Positions 6,728 through 16,284 are shown, counted from the first letter of the stretch. The stretch: DNA of 34,649 nt from CAYRVX01 sp964642165 (GCA_964642165.1 CAZXOC010000045.1:1-34649); one strand, 5' to 3'. Program-made: numbers and translations. Notes: generated from the sequence alone by a model not told the origin.

Positions 6728-9700
6728 CGCCCGCCGGCGTTGGGGATGGTGACGAGCTTCTGCGCCTCGGCGAGGGCGGCCCGGCCGGCGTGCTTCGCTT
6801 TGCCTTCGGGCGCCTTCGAGACGAGCCGCCGCAGCAGGTGGAGGTACTCGCAGTCCTCGACGCCCTCGCGGGCCTGCTCGAGGCGGATGGACGAGACGAT
6901 GCCGTCGTGGCCGATCGGCGCGCCGGGGTACGCCAGGTAGCCGTCGCCGTTGGGGTAGCGGACGTAGTAGCTGCTGCCGGGGCGGTCGGACTGGTGGATG
7001 TAGCGGTGCCAGCCGAACTCGTACGGGTCGTACGTCAGCCAGTCGGCGCCCCAGAACTCGTACGCCGCCGCGCCGCAGGCGAAGCAGTAGTGCGGCAGCA
7101 GGCGCTCGATCGCGCAGTAGGGCGTGTCGGTGCACATGTGCCCGTCGGTGGTGAACCACAGCCGCTTGCCGGCTTCGCGTAGCTGCCGCATCTTCGCCGT
7201 CGGCACGACGCCGTAGTGCCCGATGCCCCACACGTCGAGCGAGCCGTCCCACGCCGGCTGGTGGTGCCACGTGCTGGAGTAGATGGGGATGGCCGGGTCC
7301 ACCTCGTGGATCATCTCGCAGAGGGCCTTCATCTGCGCGCGGATCTCCGGGTGGCGGTCGTGCGGCTCGTCGGAGATGTACAGCAGCACCTTCTCGTGCC
7401 AGCCCTTGGCCTTCATGTGCTGCCAGTAGGCCTTCAGGCACGCCTGGTAGGCCCGCCGGAAGGCCGGGCGCAGCTTGGCCCGGTCGGCGCCCTCGTAGGG
7501 CATCTCGCCCTCGTACGGCCGCTCGCCGAAGCACACCTTCGGCGGGTGCCCCCAGCCGAACAGGTAGAAGCACCGCGGCGTGTACGTGTGCGGGAGCTTC
7601 AGCTCGTCGAGGTAGTACGTTGCGGCCTCGTTGTACTCGGCGAAGTCGGCGTGGACCTTGCCGTCGCGGTAGCGCAGGATCGGGTCGGGCTGGATGCGGT
7701 CCGGGCAGAGGCGGCGCTCGGCGAGGAACCGCCACATCCGCCGCACCTGCTGCCGGCGCGTGCGGCCGGGGCGGCGCCACAGCGGCGAGTGCATGCGGAC
7801 GTCGTAGACGGCCGCGACGTGCGCCTCGTCCGGCAGGGCGAAGCCCCACACGCGGACGCCGACGGGGACCCGCCGGAGGCATCTCCCGCCGCTCATCAGG
7901 CGAACGGCGCCGCGGTACTCGCCGGGCGGCGCGTCCTTCGGCACCTTCACGGTGAGCCAGACCGGCTGGGTCTGCCTCGCGGGCAGGTCGAAGGTGTCCT
8001 TCGGCAGGATCGGGTCGGGCCAGAGCCCGGCCCAGCCGTCGGATCGCCCCGCGGCCGTGGGGAACTTGCGGTGCCAGCTCGGCGAGGTGCTGCGGTAGTA
8101 GCTCGTGGGGTGGTCGATGGGCACGTAGCCGACGACGCCGACGGTCCAGTCGGCGAGCTTCGCGCCGCCGGGCGCGACGGGCGGGTCGACCTCGACGCGG
8201 ACCTTCCCGGTCGCCTTGGCGGCGCGGACGGCGAGCTGGAGCGGCTCGGCCTCGTTCCGCGCGGCGGAGATCCGCGCGGGCGGGACCTTCCCCGGCGGGG
8301 CGTCCTGGCGGAAGACCTTCACGACCGGGTTGACCGGCCAGACGGCGACGGGCCCGTCGTGCTCGGCCTCGCGCCGCTCGGGCGGGCCCGCCACGGCGGG
8401 AAGGACCTCCGCCAGCAGCACCCCGTCATGCCACACCGTGCCCGTGGCGTTCATCGTCAGGTGAAGCTGGAAGGTCGCGACGTCGCGCGGCATGGTGAAC
8501 GTGCCGGCCAGCAGCGTCCAGTCGTGCGTGCCGGTCAGGGCCGGGCCGACGCCGGCAAACTGCTTCTCGCGGCAGAGCTGCCCGGCGGCGTTGCGGTAGT
8601 GGGCGTGCAGTTGGACGCCGCCGCCGCGGATGTCCCTGCACTTCAGCCAGGCGGCGTAGAGGACGGTGCAGCCGGGCCGCACCGGCACGTCCTGGCGCCA
8701 GCCCGTCCACGCCGGCTGGGACGTCTGCGGCACGTGCAGCCGCACGCAGCGCCCGCCGAAGCGCCCGGGGCGGTCCAGGCCGAGCCGCGTGCCCGGGGGG
8801 CGGGTGCCCTCGGCGCCGCCGGGCCAGTGGTCGGGCAGCTTCTCCCCGGCCTCGAAGCTCGCGTTGCGGACGTGGTTGCGCGGGCTGGTCAGCAGCTTGG
8901 CGTAGGTCTGCAGTTGGCGCCCCGGCGGAGCGGCGCCCCCGCGGCCGTAGACGTGGAACGTCCGCGCCGTCCGCGCCGGCACGTCGGCAACCAGCAGCAC
9001 GTGCGTGCCGACGCGCAGGCTCGGCAGGACGTTCCTGCCGTCGCCGGCGAGGAGCTGCGCGGGCGCTTCGGCCCCGGCGCGCCCGAGGCGGAGCGTTGCC
9101 GTCTCCACGCAGAGCAGCGCCTTGGGCAGGTCGCGGCCGGCGAAGTTCGTCGCGCGGATCGCCGCGCGCCAATCCGGCGGCGTGCCGCCGGCGCGCTTCG
9201 CGCTCAGCCACGGGGCGTCGGCGCCGATCTCCTTCAGGTCGAGGCGCTCCGGGGGGGCGGCGGTGGCCGTCAGCTTCGCCGGCGCCAGGCATGTCAACTG
9301 CACGTCGTCGAACCACGCCGTGCCCGTCCCGCGAAGGACGGTCCCGAGGCTGGCGACGTTCGCCTCGGGCGGCGCGGTGAACTCCGCGCGGACGAGCTTC
9401 CAGCCGTACGTGCCGGCTCCGCCCGAGAGCATCGGCGAGATCATCATCGGCTTGGCGGCGCTGCCGACGTGGACGTACCAGCCGGCGAGGCCCCGGACGC
9501 TACGGGCGCGGACCCAGGCGGTCAGGACGTACTTCGCGCCGGCGGTGACGCGGATGCCCCCCTGGCGCGTGGCGATCCAGGTGGGCTCGGCGCCGTCGGC
9601 GACGACGGTCTTGAGGCATCGCCTGCCGGCGTGCGGGTCCTCCGCGACCCAGAACGTGCGGTGGCGCTCGTCCGGCACGTCGTGTCGCCAGCCCGACGGG

Positions 9701-10179
9701 GCGCCGCCCGTGCCGCGTTCCATGCCGCCGTTGCGGACGCCCGCCGTCGCCGAAAGGAAGTCCGGGACGGCCCACGCCGACGGGTTGTCGAAGTACACGT
9801 AGTAGCGGGCCGTCGCCTTCGCGGCGCACTCGACCGGGATCGTGAGCGTGCTGCCGGCGGGGATCGGGCCGGACGTGACCGCCTCGCCGGCCGGCGACGT
9901 GAGGGCGTAGAGCATCTCCGTCCCGTTGGCGTCGCAGACGCGGACGCCCCCGGCCGCCCTGCCGGCCAGGTCCACCTCGCCGCCCTTGCCGCCGACGCGG
10001 AGGGCGACCGGCTCGCCCGCCACGGCGCTCGCCTGGTCGTTGCGAACGTCCACGCGCAGCCTCGCCCGCCACGCCCCGCCGCCGGGGAGGACCAGCCGGG
10101 CGTGCCAGGGCTCTCCCGCCGGCGCCCCAGCCGCCGCCGCCGCCACCACCGCAACCGCTGCTCGGACCGCCGCCTTCAT
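6640..10179 (-). CDS. Secreted GH123-type glycoside hydrolase (DUF4091) with two CBM4/9-like modules
   Basis: A 1179-residue exported enzyme. A signal peptide (MKAAVRAAVAVVAAAAAGAPAG) leads into a beta-rich region, then two carbohydrate-binding-like jelly rolls at about 145-295 (starting VRNGGMERG) and 436-595 (starting VRNASFEAGE), a GH123 N-terminal-like beta domain at about 610-790, and a DUF4091/GH123 TIM-barrel domain to the end. The motif LLYISDEPHD gives the adjacent acidic pair Asp937-Glu938; in GH123 such a pair supports substrate-assisted removal of beta-N-acetylgalactosamine. That activity is family knowledge; the substrate here is inferred. ATG 10179 has AAGGAG upstream. The gene is divergent from the transporter-sulfatase pair, which suggests sulfated amino-sugar glycans. 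Its 3' end overlaps the protease gene tail by 88 bp on the other strand. Confidence 0.85.
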   Translation of the reverse strand: MKAAVRAAVAVVAAAAAGAPAGEPWHARLVLPGGGAWRARLRVDVRNDQASAVAGEPVALRVGGKGGEVDLAGRAAGGVRVCDANGTEMLYALTSPAGEAVTSGPIPAGSTLTIPVECAAKATARYYVYFDNPSAWAVPDFLSATAGVRNGGMERGTGGAPSGWRHDVPDERHRTFWVAEDPHAGRRCLKTVVADGAEPTWIATRQGGIRVTAGAKYVLTAWVRARSVRGLAGWYVHVGSAAKPMMISPMLSGGAGTYGWKLVRAEFTAPPEANVASLGTVLRGTGTAWFDDVQLTCLAPAKLTATAAPPERLDLKEIGADAPWLSAKRAGGTPPDWRAAIRATNFAGRDLPKALLCVETATLRLGRAGAEAPAQLLAGDGRNVLPSLRVGTHVLLVADVPARTARTFHVYGRGGAAPPGRQLQTYAKLLTSPRNHVRNASFEAGEKLPDHWPGGAEGTRPPGTRLGLDRPGRFGGRCVRLHVPQTSQPAWTGWRQDVPVRPGCTVLYAAWLKCRDIRGGGVQLHAHYRNAAGQLCREKQFAGVGPALTGTHDWTLLAGTFTMPRDVATFQLHLTMNATGTVWHDGVLLAEVLPAVAGPPERREAEHDGPVAVWPVNPVVKVFRQDAPPGKVPPARISAARNEAEPLQLAVRAAKATGKVRVEVDPPVAPGGAKLADWTVGVVGYVPIDHPTSYYRSTSPSWHRKFPTAAGRSDGWAGLWPDPILPKDTFDLPARQTQPVWLTVKVPKDAPPGEYRGAVRLMSGGRCLRRVPVGVRVWGFALPDEAHVAAVYDVRMHSPLWRRPGRTRRQQVRRMWRFLAERRLCPDRIQPDPILRYRDGKVHADFAEYNEAATYYLDELKLPHTYTPRCFYLFGWGHPPKVCFGERPYEGEMPYEGADRAKLRPAFRRAYQACLKAYWQHMKAKGWHEKVLLYISDEPHDRHPEIRAQMKALCEMIHEVDPAIPIYSSTWHHQPAWDGSLDVWGIGHYGVVPTAKMRQLREAGKRLWFTTDGHMCTDTPYCAIERLLPHYCFACGAAAYEFWGADWLTYDPYEFGWHRYIHQSDRPGSSYYVRYPNGDGYLAYPGAPIGHDGIVSSIRLEQAREGVEDCEYLHLLRRLVSKAPEGKAKHAGRAALAEAQKLVTIPNAGGRYSTKILPDPDALLRARRAAAEAIERLRR

Positions 10180-10261
10180 GACCGCGTGCTCCTTCCCGTG
10201 GGGCTGCCCCGGGGCCGCGTGCCGACCTGTCGGCGCGGGCGCCCGCGCCTCCCGGGCGCTC

Positions 10262-10291
10262 ATTCTACCGCGCCGCCCCAGGCGGAGGCAG
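10262..10291 (-). promoter_or_regulatory. Candidate promoter of the GH123 gene
   Basis: Read on the minus strand: CTGCCT (10291-10286), 18-bp spacer, TAGAAT (10267-10262, five of six consensus bases). Leader of about 75 nt to the ATG at 10179. Confidence 0.4.
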
Positions 10292-10336
10292 GCCCGCCCC
10301 GACCGCCGCGCCCGCGGGGCCTTTCCGCTCAGGGCG

Positions 10337-10366
10337 TTGACATCGCGCGGGGGGCGTGAGTACATA
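10337..10366 (+). promoter_or_regulatory. Candidate promoter of the transporter-sulfatase pair
   Basis: Perfect -35 TTGACA at 10337-10342, followed after 18 bp by TACATA (10361-10366), a weak -10. Leader of about 140 nt to GTG 10512. Confidence 0.4.
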
Positions 10367-10511
10367 GCAGCGGGAGGCCGCTTGGCGACTTCGTTTGCTC
10401 CACGGAAGACCTGTGCCGTCACGGCGCGGCCATGCCGCGCGGCGCTTTCGTGCCCGCATGGCGGCACGCAACGGCGATCGATGGGCCGCTTTCGCAAGGA
10501 GTGTCCGTACG

Positions 10512-12095
10512 GTGAAGTTGTCCGGCGAAGGTCTTGCGCGGCTGTTCCGTTCGAACGGGGGGGTGAACCACGGGCTGCTGGGGATCGCGGTGGTGTTCTT
10601 CGCATTGATGGCCGTCACGCCGGCGCCGCGGAGCCTGGTCGAGCTGGTCTCGAAGGAGCGGCCGCTGGGCTATCGCCTCCAGGACGGCACGGCCACCATC
10701 GCCCAGAGCGTCAACAAGATCCTCGGCACGGACCTGCCGCCGGAGCGGATCGCGCAGAAGGCGAAGGTCATGGTGGCCCTGCTCATTGCGGCGGCGTTCC
10801 TGTGGGGCACGGAGGCCATCCCGCTGGGGGCGACGGACCTGCTCGTGGGCTGCGTGCTGTACCTCTTCGCGATCCTCCCGCTGGACAGCATCGCCAAGGC
10901 GTACATGAGGGATGCGGTCTTCTTCATGGGGGGCGTGCTGACCATCGCGGTGGGGGTCGGCGCGACCGGTCTGGATCGCAGGATCGGGATCCTGCTTCTC
11001 GGCCGGGTGAAGGGGCTCAAGGCCTTCTGCTTTGTCTTTCTCCCGCTGCTGTCCGTCATGGCCAGCTTCTTCTCCGAGCACGCGCTGATGGCCATCCTCG
11101 TGCCGGTCCTGGTCCGGATGTACGTGCTGATGTGCGAGCACTGCAAGGTGAAGACGGACCGGCGCCTGGGCGTCATGCTGATCCTGGGTGCGTGCTTCGC
11201 GCTGAACCAGGGCGGGCCCGGCTCGCCCTCGGCGGGGGGTCGGAACGCCATCATGGTCACCTACCTGGGCGACTTCGGCGCGCCGATCTCGTTCGCCCAG
11301 TGGGTTCTCTTCGCCATGCCGTATGTCCTGGTGGTCTCGCTGGCCATCGGCGCCTTCATATACTTCACGTTTCGGCGGAGGATCAAGATCCCGCAGGTCA
11401 GCTTCGCGGGGCTGCTGGAACAGGAGAAGAAGCAGATCGGGCGGATGTCCCGCCAGGAGATGGTCATGGCGGTCATCCTGGCGTCCACCGTGATCCTCTG
11501 GATCGTCGCCAGCCGGCAGTTGGGCCTCGGGGGGCCCGGCGTGCTGGCGGTGGCGATGATGCTGGTCCTGCGGGTCATCACCTGGAAGGACATCCAGACC
11601 CACGTGCGATTCGACGTGCTCGGGCTCTACGCCGCCGCCTGCGCGATGGGCGTGGGGCTGCGGCTGACGGGCGGCTCCCTCTGGATGGCCCGGACGATCG
11701 TCGGCTGGCTGCCCCAGTCCATGCAGGAGGGCGATGCCCTGCTGCTGACGATCAGCGGCTTCACCACCGGCATGACCAACTTCATGAGCGACGGCGCGAC
11801 CGTGGCGGCGATCGGCCCCGTGGCGCTGTCCATGGCCCCGCTGGCGAAGCTCCACGTCTGGAAGGTCGCCCTGGCGTGCGCGTTCTCGTCGTCGTTCGCG
11901 AACCTCACCATCGTCGGCACGCCCAACAACGCCATCGCCTACGTCGGGTCGGTCGATCCCCGAACCGGCGAGCGGCTCCTGCGCCTGCGGGACTTCCTGG
12001 TCTACGGCCTGCCGGTGACGATCCTGGCGATGCTCCTGCTGTGGCTGTGGTGCATTCTCGGCTACTGGCGATGGATCCCCTGGCCGGCGGGGTAG
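10512..12095 (+). CDS. DASS/SLC13-family anion transporter
   Basis: A 527-residue integral membrane protein with many hydrophobic helices (for example GLLGIAVVFFALMAV near the start). It fits the divalent anion:Na+ symporter (DASS/SLC13) fold: two re-entrant-loop regions are recognisable, NQGGPGSPSAGGRN around residue 235 and the second-half partner TIVGTPNNAIAYVGS around 468, which stand where the paired SNT-type substrate and sodium motifs lie. Family members carry dicarboxylates, citrate or sulfate; the substrate cannot be read here. The neighbouring sulfatase makes sulfate or a released acid worth considering. GTG 10512 has AAGGAG upstream; earlier in-frame ATGs (10395, 10458) would add an arginine-rich, non-membrane leader. 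The sulfatase follows 102 bp downstream on the same strand. Confidence 0.8.
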   Translation: MKLSGEGLARLFRSNGGVNHGLLGIAVVFFALMAVTPAPRSLVELVSKERPLGYRLQDGTATIAQSVNKILGTDLPPERIAQKAKVMVALLIAAAFLWGTEAIPLGATDLLVGCVLYLFAILPLDSIAKAYMRDAVFFMGGVLTIAVGVGATGLDRRIGILLLGRVKGLKAFCFVFLPLLSVMASFFSEHALMAILVPVLVRMYVLMCEHCKVKTDRRLGVMLILGACFALNQGGPGSPSAGGRNAIMVTYLGDFGAPISFAQWVLFAMPYVLVVSLAIGAFIYFTFRRRIKIPQVSFAGLLEQEKKQIGRMSRQEMVMAVILASTVILWIVASRQLGLGGPGVLAVAMMLVLRVITWKDIQTHVRFDVLGLYAAACAMGVGLRLTGGSLWMARTIVGWLPQSMQEGDALLLTISGFTTGMTNFMSDGATVAAIGPVALSMAPLAKLHVWKVALACAFSSSFANLTIVGTPNNAIAYVGSVDPRTGERLLRLRDFLVYGLPVTILAMLLLWLWCILGYWRWIPWPAG

Positions 12096-12197
12096 TCGGC
12101 TTCGCGCTTGCAGCCGCACGCCGGCGGAAGCACACTGCGGGACGGCGTCGCTGTCTTCGCTGCCGTTCGGCAGCGCCCGAGGATCCGAGACCGTCCC

Positions 12198-13604
12198 ATG
12201 CCGACTCGCGAGAAGCCCAACCTGTTGTTCGTCTTCGCCGATCAGCTCCGGGCGGCGTCCGTGCCGCTGTACGGCGAGACGCAGATCGCCACGCCCGGCC
12301 TCGACCGCCTCGCCCGCGAGGGCGTGACGTTCACCAACATGGTGGCGACCTGCCCCGTCTGCACGCCGTACCGCTCGATGCTGCTGACCGGCCGCCACCC
12401 GCAGACCACCGGGCACGTCATCAACTTCATGCGGACGCGGCACGACGAGATCGGCCTCGGCGACGCCTTCGCGGCGGGAGGCTACCGAACCGCCTGGGTC
12501 GGCAAGTGGCACCTCCACACCGGCTCGTTCCCCGTCATCGACGGGCCCGACTTCGTGCCCGAGGGCCGCGACCGCCTGGGCTTCCAGCACTGGCGCGGAT
12601 ACAACTTCCACACCAACTACTTCGACGGCTGGGTCAACCGCGGCGACTGGCGCTGCGAGCAGTGGCGGGGCTACGAGACGGCCGCCCTCAACCGCTACGC
12701 GATGGAGTTCATGGACCGGCGCGACGATCGGCCCTTCTGCCTGTTCGTCTCGCCGCACCAGCCGCACTACACGCCGTATGACTTCGCGCCCGGGGAGTAC
12801 TACGAACGCCTGCCGGAGCGGCTGACGCTGCCGGGCAACGTGCCGGAGTCGATCCGCGCCCGCGCGCTGGAGGTCTACCGCCACTACCTTGCGATGACCC
12901 TCGCGCTGGACGACATGCTCGGCGAGCTGCTGGACTACCTCGACCGCACCGCCCTGGCCGACAGCACGCTCGTGATCTTCACCTCCGACCACGGCACGCA
13001 GATGGGCGCCCAGGGCATCGAGCCGTTCAAGAAGAAGGAGCCCTACGAGGAATCGCTGCTCGTGCCGATGGTCGCGCGCCGGCCCGGCGTGCTCGACGGC
13101 GGGCGGACGTGCGACGCGCTCACCGCGCCGGTCGACCTGTTTCCGACCCTGTGCACGCTCTGCGGCGCGCCGATTCCCCGGTCGGTGGAGGGCCACGACC
13201 TGTCGGCCGCCTGGCTCGGCCGCGAGGGCGCCTTCGAGCAGGACGCGGTGCTCACCATGAACTTCACCGCGGCGTACGACTACCTCGCCAACGGCGAGGA
13301 GTGGCGCGGCGTTCGCACGAAGACGCACAGCTACGCCCACTGGCTGGACGGCAAGACGGTGCTGTACGACCTGGCAGCCGACCCGCTGGAGATGACCAAC
13401 CTCGCCGACGACCCGGCGGCCGCCCCGCTGCGCGAGCGGATGGAGTCGCGGATGCAGGAGCTGATGGCACGCCGCGGCGACGAGCTGGTGTCCTGCGACC
13501 GATATGCCGACTGGTTCGACGCGCAGCGCCGTGTCATCCGCAACGCCTTCGGCCCGCTGGGCGACCCCGAGGCCACCCCCGACTGGTCGCTGCTGGCGAG
13601 GTAG
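12198..13604 (+). CDS. Type I (S1) sulfatase
   Basis: A 468-residue sulfatase of the formylglycine-dependent alkaline-phosphatase superfamily, which hydrolyses sulfate esters. Metal ligands start at Asp15 (FVFADQLR). The CxPxR signature is Cys55-Thr-Pro-Tyr-Arg59, followed by SMLLTGRHP; Cys55 should be converted to formylglycine. Asp264-His265 in FTSDHGTQMG completes the metal site. The fourth position is Tyr rather than the usual Ser/Ala, as in a subgroup of bacterial sulfatases. Unlike most polysaccharide sulfatases it shows no signal peptide from ATG 12198, so it may act in the cytoplasm on imported oligosaccharides; a start error would change this. The SD is weak (GAGGATCCGAGA region). 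Likely cotranscribed with the transporter upstream. Confidence 0.9.
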   Translation: MPTREKPNLLFVFADQLRAASVPLYGETQIATPGLDRLAREGVTFTNMVATCPVCTPYRSMLLTGRHPQTTGHVINFMRTRHDEIGLGDAFAAGGYRTAWVGKWHLHTGSFPVIDGPDFVPEGRDRLGFQHWRGYNFHTNYFDGWVNRGDWRCEQWRGYETAALNRYAMEFMDRRDDRPFCLFVSPHQPHYTPYDFAPGEYYERLPERLTLPGNVPESIRARALEVYRHYLAMTLALDDMLGELLDYLDRTALADSTLVIFTSDHGTQMGAQGIEPFKKKEPYEESLLVPMVARRPGVLDGGRTCDALTAPVDLFPTLCTLCGAPIPRSVEGHDLSAAWLGREGAFEQDAVLTMNFTAAYDYLANGEEWRGVRTKTHSYAHWLDGKTVLYDLAADPLEMTNLADDPAAAPLRERMESRMQELMARRGDELVSCDRYADWFDAQRRVIRNAFGPLGDPEATPDWSLLAR

Positions 13605-13730
13605 GCGACCCGGCTGCGGCGGCGGCCCTCCTCCGCCACGCCAGGAGCCGAACGGACCGGTGGCGCGGGGAACAGCGGCCTTGGAGGGGGTGTGCCCGCC
13701 CGGACGAAGGGGGCAGTCCCCGGCCGACGC

Positions 13731-16014
13731 TCACGGCAGCGCGAGCAGCGCCGGGAGGCTCAGCACGTCCAGCGCGGCGACCTCGAGTGGCTCGGCCAAG
13801 CCGGCCTCCTCCGGTCGATCGCTTGCGCCGTCGTCCGGTGGCGGCGCCTGGGACTCCTGGGCGGCCTCCCACGCCGCCAGCGCCAATGCCGAGAGCACGG
13901 CGTCGGTTGCCCCGACCTCCCGCACGGGTATCCCGGCAGGCCCGCGAACGGTGACGGCGGGGCCGGTGGGGGCATTGTCGGCCGCCGCGAGAACGCTGAT
14001 CAGCGCCGTCCACGCGTCGATGGGCGCCTCGGCGGCCTCGTCCCTCGGCGAGGCGCCCTCGTCGGGGGCGGGTNNNNNNNNNNNNNNNNNNNNNNNNNNN
14101 NNNNNNNNNNNNNNNNNNNNNNNNNNNNNNNNNNNNNNNNNNNNNNNNNNNNNNNNNNNNNNNNNNNNNNNNNAGCGGCGAGTTGTCGCCGCGGAAGACG
14201 ACGAGGTACGCCTCGCTCCGTGACGGGTCTAACCCGAAACCGCTGAGGTAGATATGGATCGGCGCCCCCGCCTCCGGCTCGTACGTCGGGTTCACGAGCA
14301 ACGGCCTGTAATGCGTCGCCCACCCGGCGTCGTCCGCTCGGCCCGCCGTCTCGACGTCGTTCGCGCCGTCCGCGGTCGGCGGGGCCGGATCAGGTTCGGC
14401 CGGCGGGGTCGGTTCCTGGGACTCGCCCGGCGCTGCACCGGCGTCGTCCGCGTCTTCAGGGGGTGGCGGTGCGGGATCGGCCTCGGCCGGCGGGTCTGTC
14501 TCGTCGGACCCCTTGAACGTCGCGTCCGAGTCGTCCGCGTCTTCGGCGGGCGGCGGCGGGTCGGGCTCGGCGGGGGGGATGACGGCCGTGGCGATGTATT
14601 CGTCCGTGTTGCCGTCGGCGTCCGTGGCGACGGCCCGCACGGTGTAGGTCCCCTCCGGCAGCGGTCCGACCGTGACGGACCACGTCGCCTCGTGCCTCTC
14701 GGTGGCGTAGTCCACGCCGTCGATCTGCACGATCACCGGCGTGTCGGGGTGGTTGCAGAATCGTCCCTCGATCGCGAGCATGCCGTCGTCGACACGCATC
14801 TCGCGGATGGTGAGGGGCAGCCACCCGGGGCTCAGCTTGAGGATCGAACGGACGGTGGGGGAGGAGTTCCCGGCCGCGTCGCTGGCCGTGACCCACACCA
14901 CGCTACCGACTTCTCCCTTTGGCCCGACGGTGGCCGACCAGGTGGTGCCGTGGTTCGTGGCGACGTAGTCGTCGGCCCGGAGGCCTCGCAGGATGACCGT
15001 CGCGGTCGGGTCGCTGACCGTGCCCGTCAGCGTGGCCGTCGGCTGGTTGGTCGCCAGGTCGCCGGCGGTGACGGCGGGCGCGGTGCGGTCGACGACGAGC
15101 TCCGAGACCTCCGTCGCGTAGACGTTCCCGTGGGCGTCGACCACGGTCGCCGTGACGGTCCGCCTGCCTTCGTCGAGTGTGGGCAGGTCGACGGCATAGA
15201 AGAGGGACCGCGGGGCATCCGGCTGCGTCGGCTGCGGCCCGCCCAGCTCGTAGAGCACCTCGCTGGAGCGCATCTCGCCGCTGCTGCCGAGGTCCTCCCA
15301 AGCGCTCTTGATGCGGATCGTGCCGCGCGCGTCGTCGGTCACGGTGAGACGCAGGACAACGAAGGCGGCGTCCGGCGTCTGAGGGGAGTCGCAGTCGAAG
15401 TAGTCGCCGCGGAGGAACTGCGGTTGCGAGACCTGTTCGCCGGCGTACGACGCGCCCGCCGGGTACGGGTCCGGGCTGCCCTTGTACGTGTCGAACTCGA
15501 GCGTGGGGACCTGCTCCAGCCAGGCCGGGTTCGGCCGCTTGCCGGTGCCGAACGAGTCGTAGTAGATCTCCCCCTGCGTCAGGGCGACCTCCACGGAGCT
15601 GACCAGCCAGTCCCACGCGGCGGCCGCGGGAACGTCCAGCATCACGTCGATGGTCCGCCGAAAGCCCGGCACGGTGCCGTTGTCGTACTCGTGGAACGTC
15701 GTGGTCATCGCGGGCGGGACGTACAGGTCCGTCCTGGCCGTGGCCCCGTCGTCAGACTGCACGACGATGTGCCACATCCCGGCGACGTCGCGGGGCACGT
15801 TCCAGACGGCGCCGAGGAACCGTGGGTGGACGCCCTGGGTGATGCCGTCGGAATCGCTGGGCCCCGTGTCGCTGGCCGGGTCGAGGCAGAAGTTCCCGAA
15901 CGGCGGCGGCGCCGGGTCGTCTCGCAGCCAGGGACAGCCGCTCAGCAGGAGGCGCGGCTCGAGCCGCTCGAATCCCCACCGCTCGGGCAGACCCGTCGTC
16001 TCCTTCCCGATCAT
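13731..16014 (-). CDS. LEPR-XLL secreted protein with Ig-like repeats, broken by an assembly gap
   Basis: ATG 16014 has a near-perfect AAGGAGGT upstream. The N-terminus carries LEPRLLLSG at residues 18-26, the LEPR-XLL motif of large planctomycete surface or secreted proteins. A unique beta-rich region follows, then two Ig-like repeats containing TTWSATVGP and ATWSVTVGP, then a Pro/Asp/Ala linker with repeated EPDPAPP-like units (about 14340-14580), then a further beta domain (IHIYLSGFGLDPSRSEAYLVVFRGD) cut by 100 Ns (14074-14173). Left of the gap the same style of protein continues in another frame (from APDEGASPRDEAAEAP) to a TGA at 13731, ending LSLPALLALP. The literal 100-N spacing would put the C-terminus out of frame, so the gap length is nominal. 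Function unknown. Confidence 0.75.
14074..14173. other. Assembly gap of 100 N inside the LEPR-XLL gene
   Basis: One hundred Ns of nominal length. Coding frames on the two sides do not match if 100 is taken literally. The neighbouring proline/acidic repeats may be what broke the assembly. Confidence 0.95.
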
Positions 16015-16109
16015 CGCGGACCTCCTTCCCGCTCGCGGACGGCATGCCGCCCAACAAAGAAGGTCGCCGTCTCCGGCCCGTCAATCCGCAAGAATGGCAC
16101 CAACGCCCC

Positions 16110-16128
16110 GGTAGCCCCCGAGGCTACC
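16110..16128. promoter_or_regulatory. Inverted repeat at the LEPR-XLL transcription start
   Basis: Perfect 7-bp arms GGTAGCC (16110-16116) and GGCTACC (16122-16128) with a 5-nt loop. It begins 3 bp downstream of the minus-strand -10 box (16132-16137), covering the predicted start of transcription, so it could be an operator or a 5' hairpin. Confidence 0.45.
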
Positions 16129-16131
16129 TTA

Positions 16132-16160
16132 AATATAGCACAGCCTCGTCGGGATTTCCA
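16132..16160 (-). promoter_or_regulatory. Promoter of the LEPR-XLL gene
   Basis: Minus strand: TGGAAA (16160-16155), 17-bp spacer, TATATT (16137-16132). Leader of about 110 nt to ATG 16014. Confidence 0.5.
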
Positions 16161-16224
16161 GTGCGGACCGCCGGGCGGCGAACGACTCCGGCTTCACCAT
16201 CGCGGCGGCGCTACTGGGCGGGCG

Positions 16225-16253
16225 ATGACGGGGGGTCGTCTTTCGGGTATAAG
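16225..16253 (+). promoter_or_regulatory. Promoter of the GH29-propeller operon
   Basis: ATGACG (16225-16230), 17-bp spacer, TATAAG (16248-16253). Start near 16260, so the leader of about 25 nt contains the SD (AAGGAG at 16271-16276) for ATG 16285. Confidence 0.55.
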
Positions 16254-16284
16254 GCAGACCGCCCACGGAGAAGGAGCCCGGCGG

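Larger units (their letters stand above)
10180..10511. other. Divergent regulatory region between the GH123 and transporter genes
   Basis: 332 bp without a supported gene. It holds a candidate minus-strand promoter (10262-10291) for the GH123 gene and a candidate plus-strand promoter (10337-10366) for the transporter-sulfatase pair. I saw no clear operator or riboswitch. Open frames through it (for example to a start at 10395) are arginine-rich and not protein-like. Confidence 0.5.

Noticed and set aside
3485..7882. 1465-codon minus-strand open frame
   Set aside because: A shadow frame created by GC-rich codon bias; it is antisense to the STAS and protease genes and out of frame with the GH123 gene.
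7216..10359. 1047-codon plus-strand open frame
   Set aside because: Antisense shadow of the GH123 gene; low-complexity Arg/Ala/Val composition and no motif.
13534..14073. Continuation of the LEPR-XLL frame to 13534 across the N run
   Set aside because: After the Ns this frame is Arg-rich nonsense and overlaps the sulfatase end; the neighbouring frame ending at 13731 is protein-like.
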